The notes: generated from the letters alone by a model not told the origin. 64,000 nucleotides of DNA from Geminicoccus harenae (GCF_019800005.1 NZ_JABGCL010000007.1:124001-188000), one strand, 5' to 3'; positions 17,494-26,203 are shown, counted from the first letter of the stretch. Made by a program: numbers and translations.

Positions 17494-18117
17494 ATGGAGA
17501 CCGAGTTGAACCGATCGCGTGCAGGCAGCCTGGCACTGGTGGGTGGCGTGCTGGCCCTGGATTTCGCCAACACGGCCGGCGGCCGCGACCTGCCGGAGCC
17601 GATCGAGCACCTCCAGGCGCCCCGCCACCTCCTGGACTGGTCGGTCCACGCCTCGGTCCTGCCGCCGGAACTGGCCAAGGCACTCGACGGCACCATGGAT
17701 GCCGACCAGAAGGCGGCACAGGCCCTGCTGGCAGCGGCACTGGACCTGCGGGAAGCCATCCACCGCGTCGGGAGCGCCATCGCGGGGCACCGCGCCCCGG
17801 CCGCCCCGGATCTCGCTACGCTCCGGCAGGCCGCCGCCGCAGCGCTGGCAGAAGCCCAGCTCGCACCCGACGAGGACGGCCGGTGCAGCCTGCACTTTGC
17901 CCCAACACCGGCCACCGCCGCCATTCTCGGCCCAATCGCCTGGTCCGCCCTGGACCTGCTCCGCCACGGCGACCTCACCCGCCTCAAGCAGTGCCCGGCG
18001 GCCGATTGCGGCTGGCTGTTCCTCGACACCACCAGGAACAATTCGCGGCGCTGGTGCGACATGGCCACCTGCGGCAACCGCACCAAGGCCCGGCGCCACC
18101 GGCAGGGCGCTGCCTGA
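17494..18117 (+). CDS. CGNR zinc-finger regulator (ABATE domain)
   Basis: 207 residues. An N-terminal ABATE-type domain (LALDFANTAGGRD, then LLDWSVHASVLPPE) is followed by a C-terminal CGNR zinc finger with cysteine pairs CPAADC and CDMATC and the name-giving CGNR at about residues 193-196. These proteins are thought to be transcriptional regulators whose ABATE domain senses a ligand. It is divergent from the hydrolase/ABM operon and is the natural candidate to control it. It is convergent with the RTX gene. Confidence 0.85.
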   Translation: METELNRSRAGSLALVGGVLALDFANTAGGRDLPEPIEHLQAPRHLLDWSVHASVLPPELAKALDGTMDADQKAAQALLAAALDLREAIHRVGSAIAGHRAPAAPDLATLRQAAAAALAEAQLAPDEDGRCSLHFAPTPATAAILGPIAWSALDLLRHGDLTRLKQCPAADCGWLFLDTTRNNSRRWCDMATCGNRTKARRHRQGAA

Positions 18118-18127
18118 CCCGGGGGGA

Positions 18128-18167
18128 CAAAAACAAGAAAGCCCCGACCGCCTGCGCGGCCGGGGCT
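18128..18167 (-). terminator. Rho-independent terminator of the RTX gene
   Basis: On the minus strand a GC-rich hairpin (arms at 18140-18150 and 18157-18167, one mismatch, 6-nt loop) is followed by the T-rich run TTTCTTGTTTTTG. It lies 22 nt past the RTX stop. On the plus strand the A-rich run precedes the stem, so it would not act as an intrinsic terminator for the CGNR gene. It is the clearest terminator in the window. Confidence 0.85.
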
Positions 18168-18189
18168 CCCGGTCGAGCCGGAACCCGGT

Positions 18190-19341
18190 TCAGCCGAACC
18201 AGCTCGCGTCGACGCCGGTCACACCGGTGAGCGTCAGGCTGTGGCCCTGGCCGAGGTTCAGCACGGTGCTGCCATCCACCACGGTCGCACTCGCGATCGC
18301 GTTCTCGACCGTGTTACCGGTCCCGCGCAGCAGGATCTGGTCGCTGCCGGCCGTGAAGTCGGTGATCGTATCCTGGTCGCCCGCCGCCAGCAGGATGGTG
18401 AAGCGGTCGGCCCCGGCGCCGCCGGTGAGCTGGTCGTTGCCCGCCTGGCCCAGCAGCTCGTCGGCACCCTCGCCGCCATCCAGGACATCGTCGCCCGCAC
18501 CACCGGTCAGCCGGTCGTCGCCGGCCCCGCCGGTGAGCGTGTCGATGCCGTCCTTGCCATCCAGCGTGTCGTTGCCCTCCCCGCCGTCGACCGTGTCATT
18601 GCCGAGCCCGCCGAACAGGCCGTCGTCCCCGGCATCGCCGTTCAGCAGGTCGTCGCCCGCGGCACCGAAGAACCGGTCGTTGCCGTCGCCGGCATGGATG
18701 GTGTCGTTGCCGGCTCCGCCCGTGCCGAGATCGTCGCCGGTATTGGCGACGATGCTCAGGCTGCCGCCATAGATCGTGTCGTCGCCCGCACCGCCGTCGA
18801 TGCTGTCGTCGCCGAACTCGCCGAAGATCTGGTCGTTGCCGTCTCCGGTGAAGATCCGGTCGGCCGCCCCGACGGTGGGATCGACATTGGGCGCGTCGCG
18901 GTCGCCCCAGGCGAGGTCGTCGCCGGTGCCGCCCGAGATGATGTCGCTGCCGTTGCCGCCATAGGCCCGGTCGTTGCCGGCACCGCCCAGGATGACGTCG
19001 TCGCGCTCGCCGCCGAACAGCCGGTCCAGCCCGTCGCCACCGCGCAGGATGTCGTCGCCATTATTGCCGAACAGGTCGTCGTTGCCGGCCTGGCCTTCGA
19101 TCGTGTCGTTGCCGGCGGCACCGTACATGCCCTCGTCATTGCCGACGCCGCCGAAGATCAGGTCGTCGCCGTCCTCGCCGTTCAGCATGAGGTCGTCGCC
19201 CGCCTCGCCGAACAGGCGGTCGTCGCCCGCCCCGCCGAAGATCCGGTCGTTGCCGTTCATGGCATGGATCTCGTCCGCCTCGGCCGTGCCGGGAATGGGC
19301 GGATCCTTGTCGTCGCCAGGTGTACCGAAGATGAGCGCCAT
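18190..19341 (-). CDS. RTX (haemolysin-type calcium-binding) repeat protein
   Basis: 383 residues, almost wholly made of nonapeptide repeats of the form GGxGxDxLx (for example GGAGDDRLFGEAGDD), which fold into a Ca2+-filled beta-roll outside the cell. The last 90 residues (DRFTILLAAGDQDTITDF to the VDASWFG end) resemble the serralysin-type C-terminal secretion region. There is no Sec signal, so type I secretion is expected, but no HlyB/HlyD/TolC gene is near. No enzymatic domain is visible. AGGA lies 6 nt before the chosen ATG. Confidence 0.88.
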   Translation of the reverse strand: MALIFGTPGDDKDPPIPGTAEADEIHAMNGNDRIFGGAGDDRLFGEAGDDLMLNGEDGDDLIFGGVGNDEGMYGAAGNDTIEGQAGNDDLFGNNGDDILRGGDGLDRLFGGERDDVILGGAGNDRAYGGNGSDIISGGTGDDLAWGDRDAPNVDPTVGAADRIFTGDGNDQIFGEFGDDSIDGGAGDDTIYGGSLSIVANTGDDLGTGGAGNDTIHAGDGNDRFFGAAGDDLLNGDAGDDGLFGGLGNDTVDGGEGNDTLDGKDGIDTLTGGAGDDRLTGGAGDDVLDGGEGADELLGQAGNDQLTGGAGADRFTILLAAGDQDTITDFTAGSDQILLRGTGNTVENAIASATVVDGSTVLNLGQGHSLTLTGVTGVDASWFG

Positions 19342-19652
19342 GAGCATTCCTAGCTGGGAAGGGCTGGGCTGGTCAGCTTGCAGTGGCAAGCGCCGCGGCC
19401 CGGTCGCACGGGCCTGCCAGCGCACAATCCACCGAAAGAACAGGATCATGCTGCCGGTTTCTCATGCCGGAAACGCACCCGGGGATCCTGTCGGCCAGCG
19501 ACGAGCACCGCACGCCGGGTCACCTTGCGCGTGCGGTACGGCCGGACCATCGCCGCCTGTCAGTGGACGCGCATCGCCCGCCATTGCCGCATCACGAACA
19601 CATCCGGACACGGCTGCGTGAGGAGATCGTGAGCGCGCGAAAACGGCGACTT
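19342..19652. other. Intergenic region, no gene seen
   Basis: 311 nt between the start of the RTX gene and the end of the iron-type permease, both on the minus strand. It should hold the RTX promoter, but no convincing -35/-10 pair was found. No RNA gene, repeat or conserved short frame was recognised, and no hairpin-plus-T-run follows the permease. Confidence 0.6.
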
Positions 19653-21347
19653 TCAGAACCGCCAGGGCAGCGTCCCGGCCGGCAGCCGGTCGCCCAGTCG
19701 GTCGATCGCCACGACCAGCAGCGCCACCACGGCGGTGGCCGAGAGCGCCACGGCACTGGCCTCGCTGACCAGGCCCGCCTCCTCCAGCGAGAACAGGACC
19801 ACGCCCAATGTCTCGGTGCCCGCCGTCCACAGGAGGGCCGACACGGTCAGCTCGTTGAACGCCAGGAGGAAGGCCAGGAGCCCGCCGGCCGTGACCGCGG
19901 GCCAGATCGCCGGCAGCACCACATGGACCAGCCGGGCGAGCGGCCCCGCACCATCCAGGGCCGCCGCCTCCTCCTGGGCGCGCTCGAGCTGGGCGAGCGC
20001 CGCCAGCGGCGGCTTCAGCACGACCGGGAGGAAGCGCGCCATGTAGGCGAACAGGATGATCCAGGGCGTGGCGTAGATGGTGAAGCCCAGGAGCGGCAGC
20101 GGCCGGACGAACAGGAGGATGCAGGCGATCGCCAGCACGATGCCCGGCAAGGCGTAGGGCAGCTCGATCAGCGGCAGGAGCAGCTGGCGTGCCCGTACCG
20201 GTGCCCGGTCCAGCGCATGGCCCACCGGTACGGCGACCAGCGCCAGGAGCAGGGCGGCACCGCCGGCGAACAGGAAGGAATTGCGGAACGCCCGCACCGT
20301 CACATCCTGGCGCCAGAGCACCTCGGCGAAATGGGTGAGCGTTGCCGAGGAGGGCGTGAGCCTGGCGCCGTAGGTGGGTGCCAGGGCCGAGGCCAGCAGC
20401 GCCCCCAGTGGCAGGAACAGGGCCAGCGCCACCATCGCCCAGGCCAGCGCTAAGCCCGGCCGCCGCCAGCGGCCCAGCCGCCAGAAGCGGCCGAGTGCGC
20501 GCTCGGCGCTCCGCCTGGTGCCGGAGCGCGCCAGCACCACCGCGGCCCCGCCTGCCGGCAGCAGCACCAGCACCAGCATCGCCACGGCCAGCAGGGCCGC
20601 CCGGTCGATCACCCCTAGCCCGTTGCCGACCAGCTCGCGGTAGATCAGGGTCGGCAGGGTCAGATAGCCGGCCGGCATGCCGAGCAGGGCCGGGATGCCG
20701 AAATTGCCGAATGCCGCGACGAAGGCCAGCAGGGCGGCCGCCACGAGCTGCGGCACGAGCAAAGGCAGGACGATCCGGGCCAGGATCGTGCGCTGGCCGG
20801 CCCCGTCCATGGCCGCCGCCTCGACCAGCTCGTGCGGCACGGTCTTGAGCCCCGCCAGGAGGAGGATGGTGACCAGCGGCGCGTGGTGCAGGCCCAGCAC
20901 CAGGATCACCCCGCCCCGGCCGATCAGCGGGTTGGGCGTGCCGGCGGCCGGCGCCATGCCCAATGCATTCAGGAGCGGTGAGGCCGGCCCCGCCATGACG
21001 GTAAACGCGAGGGCCGTCACCTGCGGGGCCATCAGCATGGACAGGACGAACAGGATGCCGATCGGGCGGCGCTGCGGCAGGTCGGTGACCCCCAGCAGCA
21101 GCGCCATGGCCCCGCCCAGCACCAGCGCCAGCAGGCCGGACAGCACGCCGCTCTCGATGCTGTGCCAGGCCGCACGCAGGCTGGCCGGCGCCAGGAGTGG
21201 TGCCAGCGCGTCGCCGGCCAGCGCCTGGAGCAGGAGCCGCCCGACCGGCAGGGCCGCCAGCACCAGCACGATGGCGAGCAGCAGCCAGAAGCCCGGCCGT
21301 CCTTCGGGCCGACCCGATACCGGCCGGCCGGGCAGGGTCGCGATCAC
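19653..21347 (-). CDS. Iron(III)-type ABC transporter permease (FbpB-like, fused halves)
   Basis: 564 residues, about twice a single permease. Two BPD permease domains lie in one chain, each with an EAA loop: LVEAAAMDGAGQRTILARIVLPLL in the first half and QEEAAALDGAGPLARLVHVVLPAI in the second. This is the FbpB/AfuB architecture for Fe3+, also seen in phosphonate and thiamine systems. It starts at a GTG overlapping the stop of the binding protein by 4 nt. The expected ATPase (FbpC) is not found beside it. Confidence 0.9.
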   Translation of the reverse strand: MIATLPGRPVSGRPEGRPGFWLLLAIVLVLAALPVGRLLLQALAGDALAPLLAPASLRAAWHSIESGVLSGLLALVLGGAMALLLGVTDLPQRRPIGILFVLSMLMAPQVTALAFTVMAGPASPLLNALGMAPAAGTPNPLIGRGGVILVLGLHHAPLVTILLLAGLKTVPHELVEAAAMDGAGQRTILARIVLPLLVPQLVAAALLAFVAAFGNFGIPALLGMPAGYLTLPTLIYRELVGNGLGVIDRAALLAVAMLVLVLLPAGGAAVVLARSGTRRSAERALGRFWRLGRWRRPGLALAWAMVALALFLPLGALLASALAPTYGARLTPSSATLTHFAEVLWRQDVTVRAFRNSFLFAGGAALLLALVAVPVGHALDRAPVRARQLLLPLIELPYALPGIVLAIACILLFVRPLPLLGFTIYATPWIILFAYMARFLPVVLKPPLAALAQLERAQEEAAALDGAGPLARLVHVVLPAIWPAVTAGGLLAFLLAFNELTVSALLWTAGTETLGVVLFSLEEAGLVSEASAVALSATAVVALLVVAIDRLGDRLPAGTLPWRF

Positions 21348-22336
21348 GGCTGGAAGATGGCCTCGAAGCGGGCGCGGTTGTCCGCCTCCTCCGCCAGCGC
21401 CACCGCCGGGTCGAAGGGCAGGACCTTGATCGTGTCGCGGGCCGGATAGCCCTCGGGCAGTGCCACGGCCGGGTCGGCCGGGATATAGCCCTGGGCTGCC
21501 GCCAGCTCCTGGCCGGAGCGGGAGATGAGGAAGTCGACGAACGCCCGGGCGGCATCCGGGTTCTGCGTGGTCTTGAGGATCGCCACCGGCTCGGTCACCG
21601 CCGACACGCCCTCCTCCGGGAACACGAACGAGACCGGCGCACCCTTGGCCTGTTCGCGGATCGGCATGAAGTCGACGATCATGCCGAACAGCTTCTCGCC
21701 GCCCGCCACCGCCTTCAGCACCCCGCCATTGGCCCCCTCGGCCAGCGCACCGTTCGCCTGGAGCTGCTCGTAATAGCCCCAGCCATCGGCGAGGTTGCCC
21801 GTCAGCGTCACCGTATGGATCAGGGCCGCACCCGAGGAGAGCGGGCTCGGCATCGCGACCAGGCCCTTGGCCTCGGGCCGGACGAGGTCCGCCCAGGAGG
21901 CCGGCACGAACGGGGCCGCGTCGTTGTAGACGATCCCGGTGGTGATCAGCTTGGTCGCGAACCAGAACTTCGCCGGGTCGTGCAGCCCCTCCGGATAGGC
22001 CGAGACGTCGGCCCCCTCATGGGCCAGCAGCACGTCGTCGCGTTTCAGCCCCTCCATCGTCACCGAATCGGCGATCAGCAGCACGTCGGCCTGGGGGGCG
22101 CCCGCCTCGAGCTCGGCGCGCAGCTTGGCCATGATCTTGGGCGTGCCGTCGCGCACGAAGCTGACCTCGATGTCCGGGTACTCCGCCCGGAACGCGTCGA
22201 TCGTGCCCTGCGCATCGGTCTGCGGCTGGCTGGTGTAGAGGACGAGGCTGCCCTCGGCGGCCAGGGCGGATGCGGCCAGGACAGGGGCGGCAGCCAGGCC
22301 GGCGGCCAAGGCGAGCGCGGCGAGCGGACGTTTCAT
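21344..22336 (-). CDS. Iron(III)-type ABC transporter substrate-binding protein (FbpA-like)
   Basis: 330 residues with a Sec signal peptide (KRPLAALALAAGLAAAPVLA). The mature protein opens GSLVLYTSQPQTDAQGTIDAFRAEYPDIEV, the usual beginning of the AfuA/FbpA periplasmic binding family. The double-Tyr iron ligands of FbpA cannot be confirmed by eye, so the ligand may be iron, a phosphonate or another small anion. It is coupled to the fused permease downstream; its ATG has GGAAGA upstream. Confidence 0.88.
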   Translation of the reverse strand: MKRPLAALALAAGLAAAPVLAASALAAEGSLVLYTSQPQTDAQGTIDAFRAEYPDIEVSFVRDGTPKIMAKLRAELEAGAPQADVLLIADSVTMEGLKRDDVLLAHEGADVSAYPEGLHDPAKFWFATKLITTGIVYNDAAPFVPASWADLVRPEAKGLVAMPSPLSSGAALIHTVTLTGNLADGWGYYEQLQANGALAEGANGGVLKAVAGGEKLFGMIVDFMPIREQAKGAPVSFVFPEEGVSAVTEPVAILKTTQNPDAARAFVDFLISRSGQELAAAQGYIPADPAVALPEGYPARDTIKVLPFDPAVALAEEADNRARFEAIFQP

Positions 22337-22424
22337 CAGGCAGTCTTCCGAAGGAGGCCGGCACCTGCCGGACCGGGCGGATCGTCCGGCCAGATAAGCG
22401 GATCCCGTGACAGGCGGGTGACGG

Positions 22425-23117
22425 TCAGCGGCCGATCAGCTCGGCATTCACCTCCAGCATCAGCGCCACCAGCCCGCCCTCGCCTACCAACATGGCGGCC
22501 TCGTCCAAGGAATACCAGCGCCGGTCGCGCTGGCCCTTCTCCGGCCAGTCGTCCAGCACCTCCTCGACATCCATCCGGTAGACCTCGATCTTGCAGGGGA
22601 CGATCCGGCCGGACGGCAGGTGCTTGGGCGAGAGATAGGTGCCCAGCGGCCTGGTCCAGACCTCGCCGATCAGCCCGGCCTCCTCGAACGCTTCGATCGC
22701 CCCCACCTCGGCACCCGTCCTGCCTTTCTCCGGATTGCCCTTGGGAATGATCCAGCGCCGGGTGCCGCGCGAGGTGATCAGCAGCACGTCGGCCGAGCTG
22801 CCGCGCAATCGCAGCGCCAGCACGCCGTACTGGAGCCGCGGCGCCGGCTCCGCCTTCTTCTTCGGTGCCGGCTTCTTCGGCGCCGGCTCCTTCGCCGCGG
22901 CCTTCTTCGCCGTCGCCTTCACCGATGGCTTCTTCGCCACCGGCTGCTCGGCAGCCGGCTGCTTGCCCGCAGCCTGCTCGGCCGGACGCAGCGCCGCCGG
23001 ATCGGCGGGCCCGGCAGGCGGATGCCCCGCCTGCCCTTTCTTCGACGCCTTGCTCAACGGCCCTGCGATGATTGCGGCAACTGTCCCATGGGGCAATTTA
23101 GCCGGAACGCCCGCCAC
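22425..23117 (-). CDS. NUDIX hydrolase with Lys/Ala/Pro-rich N-terminal tail
   Basis: 230 residues. Residues about 20-92 are a low-complexity, positively charged Lys/Ala/Pro region resembling histone H1-like tails; the NUDIX domain occupies about 95-225. The NUDIX box is close to canonical (EAFEEAGL), but the Arg before it reads Ile. WIIPKGNPEKG and WPEKGQRDRRWYSLDEA are shared with the second NUDIX protein at 39.1-39.6 kb. The start is an annotated GTG with no good ribosome-binding site; TTG codons inside the tail are alternatives. Substrate unknown, perhaps diphosphoinositol- or dinucleoside polyphosphate-like. Confidence 0.8.
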   Translation of the reverse strand: MAGVPAKLPHGTVAAIIAGPLSKASKKGQAGHPPAGPADPAALRPAEQAAGKQPAAEQPVAKKPSVKATAKKAAAKEPAPKKPAPKKKAEPAPRLQYGVLALRLRGSSADVLLITSRGTRRWIIPKGNPEKGRTGAEVGAIEAFEEAGLIGEVWTRPLGTYLSPKHLPSGRIVPCKIEVYRMDVEEVLDDWPEKGQRDRRWYSLDEAAMLVGEGGLVALMLEVNAELIGR

Positions 23118-23158
23118 AATTGAAGCCCGAATGGTCTAGACGACCGGATCGTCGCGGC

Positions 23159-24535
23159 TCAGCCATAGCCCTTGATGCCGCGCGCCTTGGCGGCGGCGGC
23201 CACGCGTGCGGCCTGCTCGGGCAAGCCCAGCCGCCGATAGACATGCTCGAGCTTGGGATAGAGCGGCTGGCGGTCCGGCGTGCTGCCGCGCACCTGCTCC
23301 AGCAGCTGCTGGGCCGCCACCAGCCGGTCGGTGCGGATCAGCGCGTCCAGCATCACCTGCTCGAACAGGCCGCGCTGGGCATGGCTGCCGCCGATCTCCC
23401 CAAGCCGCGGCATGGCCAGGCCCAGCCGCCGCACCGCCGTCTCGCCATCGCCCCGGGCATGGGCAAGCAGCCCCTCGCAGGCGGGCAGCGCCACTTCCTG
23501 CCAGACCGGCCGCGCCCAATCCTGGCAGGTCCGGGCATGGCGGCGGATGGAATCCAGCATCGCGTCCGCCTCCGGCCGGCCGGCCCGGCCCAGGCCGTAG
23601 AGATACTGCATGCTGAGGAACGGGCTGACATGGTCGTCGACCCGGCGCGCCAGATAGTCGCCGAGCTCCACCCAGCGATCGCCGACGTCGACGCCCACCA
23701 GCTCCAGCCTGGCCAGCAGCGAGACCGCGCCGACCTGGTCCTGGGAATAGCTCTTCCACACCCCCCAGATGTTCTGGTCGTAGAAGGACAGGATCCGGTC
23801 GGTGTCGCCCCGGTCGATCAGCACCAGGGCGAAGTGCCACCAGGCATGGGTGAACATGAAGGAGTTGAGGTTGGTCCAGGTCTCCTTGACGTCCTCCAGG
23901 AACGCATGCGCCTCTCTGGTCTGGCCGCGGGTCAGGAACACATGGGCCAGCGCATGGTGCGCCCACGGCTCCTTGCGCCGGATCTCGATCGCCCGCCTGG
24001 CACTGCGCTCAGCCTCGTCCAGCAGATGGCTCTGCTCGTAGGCAAACGCAGCCAGCCCATGGGTCCAGGGCAGCTCCGCATTGGCATGAGCGATCTTGTG
24101 CGCGACCCGGAGCATGCCGGGCGCGTCGCCCCGGTTGAAATGGTGGTACTGGCAGGCCTTGGCGATCGCCAACTCGCGGGGATAGCGGTCCAGCAGCTCC
24201 TCGCTCACCCGGATCGAGCGCGGCAGGTCGCCCTCCACCCAGGCACCCACCGCGTCCACCACCATCCGCTCGCGCTCGGAGGCAAGGCCGGCCGACGCCC
24301 TGGCCCGGTCCAGAAAAGGCCGGGCCTTCAGCGGCGCATCGGCCCGCTCCATGAACATGGCAAGCATCGCCGCATAGGCGTTGGCGAGCGCGCAGTCCGG
24401 ATCGGCCTTCGCCGCCTCCTGGACCACCGCCGCCCCGTTCTCATAGGCCAGGAAGCTCTGGATGAACCCGTCGATCCCGGCCACGGTCGCGGCACTCGAT
24501 GCGGTCACCTCCTGGCCGCGCCAGTCCAGCAGCAT
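23159..24535 (-). CDS. Tetratricopeptide repeat protein 38 (TTC38)-like protein
   Basis: 458 residues of helical TPR-like repeats. Recognisable TTC38 features: ELAIAKACQYHHFNRGD, the strongly conserved WTHGLAAFAYEQ, EPWAHHALAHVFLTRGQTREA and THAWWHFALVLIDRGD. The biochemical role of the family is unknown in bacteria and eukaryotes alike. The ATG used has GGGGAG 5 nt upstream; an in-frame GTG 16 codons earlier is less likely. It stands between unrelated genes on the same strand. Confidence 0.85.
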   Translation of the reverse strand: MLLDWRGQEVTASSAATVAGIDGFIQSFLAYENGAAVVQEAAKADPDCALANAYAAMLAMFMERADAPLKARPFLDRARASAGLASERERMVVDAVGAWVEGDLPRSIRVSEELLDRYPRELAIAKACQYHHFNRGDAPGMLRVAHKIAHANAELPWTHGLAAFAYEQSHLLDEAERSARRAIEIRRKEPWAHHALAHVFLTRGQTREAHAFLEDVKETWTNLNSFMFTHAWWHFALVLIDRGDTDRILSFYDQNIWGVWKSYSQDQVGAVSLLARLELVGVDVGDRWVELGDYLARRVDDHVSPFLSMQYLYGLGRAGRPEADAMLDSIRRHARTCQDWARPVWQEVALPACEGLLAHARGDGETAVRRLGLAMPRLGEIGGSHAQRGLFEQVMLDALIRTDRLVAAQQLLEQVRGSTPDRQPLYPKLEHVYRRLGLPEQAARVAAAAKARGIKGYG

Positions 24536-24599
24536 CCGCTCTCCCCTCACCGGCTGGAGCCATCTCCGATCAGATAGATCCACCCGACCGGGAAGAAAC

Positions 24600-25615
24600 C
24601 TAGGACGCCGGCACCGGCACCGCGCGTCCGGACGCGGCGCTCTCCAGCATCGCCAGCGCCACGGCCAGCGAGCGCAGCCCGTCCTGGCCGGTGCAGGCGG
24701 GCTCCCCCTCGCCGCGTGCCGCCGCCACCACGCTCCTCACCATGCGCACATAGAGATCCTCGTGCCGCAGCTCGATCTCGCGCAGCCCGTCCGCGTCGCG
24801 CAGATGCACGGTGCCCTCCGGCGACTGGCCCATATTGTCCCGGGCATAGAGCGAGCCTCTGGTCCCGTGGATCTCGATCGAGCCGCGGTTGAACGGCGTG
24901 TTGAACACGTTGTGGATGTGGCCGAGCAGCCCACCGGCCGTGCGGAAGATCGCAAGCGCGGTGTCCTCGATCCGGTCGGTGCCCATGCCGCTGTTCTTGC
25001 TCATGGCGCTGACCTCGACGATCTCGTCGCCGGTGAGGAAGCGCACGATGTCCGCGTCATGGACCGCCAGGTCCATGATCGCCCCAGCACCTGCGGTCGG
25101 GTCGTTGATCCGCCAGGTCTGCAGATGGGCCGGCAGCAGCGCGCCATGCACCACCCGGATCACCACGAGGTCACCCAGCCGCCCGGAGCGGACGATCTCG
25201 CGCATCGCGATGTGGTGCGCGCCGCAGCGCATGTGGTGGTTGGTCGCGAACACCACGCCCGCCGCCTGGCAGGCGCGCACCATGTCCTCGGCCTCCGCCA
25301 GGCTCATCGCCAGCGGCTTGTCGCACAGCACATGTTTGCCCGCCGCAGCACAGGCCAGCACCTCCTGGTGGTGCCGCTCGTTGGTGCTGGCGACATAGAC
25401 GCCGTCCACCTCCGGGTCGGCCAGCATCTCGTCCAGCCGGTCATAGGCCTTGGGGATGCCCATCTCCGCGCGAACGCCCGGCCGCGCGCCAGGTCGCGGC
25501 TGGACACCACCACCGGCAGCGCCACCCCGCTGGCGTTCATCGCCCCCACCATCCGCTCGCGCGAGATGGTGCTGGCCCCGATCAGGCCGAATCCGAACTT
25601 GCCGTCGCGCGCCAC
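24600..25615 (-). pseudogene. Gfo/Idh/MocA-family oxidoreductase, one-base frameshift
   Basis: Two overlapping frames make one NAD(P)-dependent sugar/polyol dehydrogenase-like protein of about 338 residues. The N-terminal part (GTG at 25615, AGAGGGGGG upstream) reads FGFGLIGASTIS, the Rossmann start; the C-terminal part carries DKPLAMSLAEAEDMVRA (the conserved EKP-like box) and HDADIVRFLTG. The switch is near 25464-25472, within a short CG-repeat, and is repaired by adding one base (GCGCG to GCGCGC). Either a sequencing/assembly slip or a recent real mutation. It lies 70 nt downstream of the tautomerase gene, probably in one operon. Confidence 0.85.
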
Positions 25616-25685
25616 GAGCGCCCCCCTCTTTTGTCGTCCCGCCTGCTTGGCCGCTGGACAGAAGGGGGTCAATCGCCTGCGACCG

Positions 25686-26108
25686 TCAGGCGGCGCGTGC
25701 TGCCGGTGCAGGTGCTGCCTCGATATAGCGCCGCTCCTGGGTCCGCCCGCCAAAGCCATAGGCGTCGGCTGCCACCTCGTGCACATGCACGTAGCTCTCG
25801 TGGTGGAGGTTGCCCAGCACCTCCTCGAACAGCGCGAACACCGCCGCCATGAAGGCGGCCTTCTCGTCCTTGGTGTTGGTGCCGTCCACCACCCTGATCT
25901 CCAGCCAGAAGCTGGACCTGCCCTGCTCGGCCAATGACCTTCCGCCCGCGAACCAGGCGGCCGGATCGATCCGCTGGACGATCACGGCGGTCAGCTCCGG
26001 CTTCTTGCGCAGGATCGAGCTGGACAGGCCCGCCACCCGGGCCGCGACCACGCGCTCCAGATCGTCGATCGGCCGGGCGGTGGCGAGCTGCACGCTGATG
26101 ATCGGCAT
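25686..26108 (-). CDS. Tautomerase-superfamily protein (4-oxalocrotonate tautomerase-like)
   Basis: 140 residues. The mature N-terminus is Pro (M-PIISVQLATARP), the catalytic general base of the superfamily. Length suggests the MIF/CHMI-like or fused class rather than the 62-residue 4-OT. GGAGGAGAA precedes the ATG. Such enzymes convert enol/keto acids in aromatic or halo-acid breakdown. It is divergent from a LysR regulator across 118 nt containing two inverted repeats, and the frameshifted oxidoreductase follows it. Confidence 0.82.
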   Translation of the reverse strand: MPIISVQLATARPIDDLERVVAARVAGLSSSILRKKPELTAVIVQRIDPAAWFAGGRSLAEQGRSSFWLEIRVVDGTNTKDEKAAFMAAVFALFEEVLGNLHHESYVHVHEVAADAYGFGGRTQERRYIEAAPAPAARAA

Positions 26109-26151
26109 CGTGGTTCTCCTCCATGAATGGCAAGGGGAGGATGGCCGACCC

Positions 26152-26169
26152 TGCTTCATTGCAGAAGCA
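26152..26169. promoter_or_regulatory. Inverted repeat TGCTTC-N6-GAAGCA (operator candidate)
   Basis: A perfect 6-bp inverted repeat with a 6-nt spacer in the tautomerase/LysR divergent spacer. It shares the string GCTTCAT with the second repeat 34 nt away. Placement and symmetry suit a LysR recognition site; binding is inferred. Confidence 0.5.
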
Positions 26170-26185
26170 AATGCCGCTACTCTCT

Positions 26186-26203
26186 ATGATGACGCTTCAT
26201 CAT
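26186..26203. promoter_or_regulatory. Inverted repeat ATGATGA-N4-TCATCAT (operator candidate)
   Basis: A perfect 7-bp inverted repeat with a 4-nt spacer, ending 24 nt before the LysR ATG. It contains a T-N11-A pattern, the loose LysR box. With the repeat at 26152-26169 it would form the usual recognition-site plus activation-site pair. Confidence 0.5.

Noticed and set aside
18190..19341. Regularly spaced DNA repeats that could suggest a CRISPR array
   Set aside because: The periodicity is 27 nt, matching nine-residue RTX protein repeats, and the units vary in sequence. There are no constant repeats with unique spacers.
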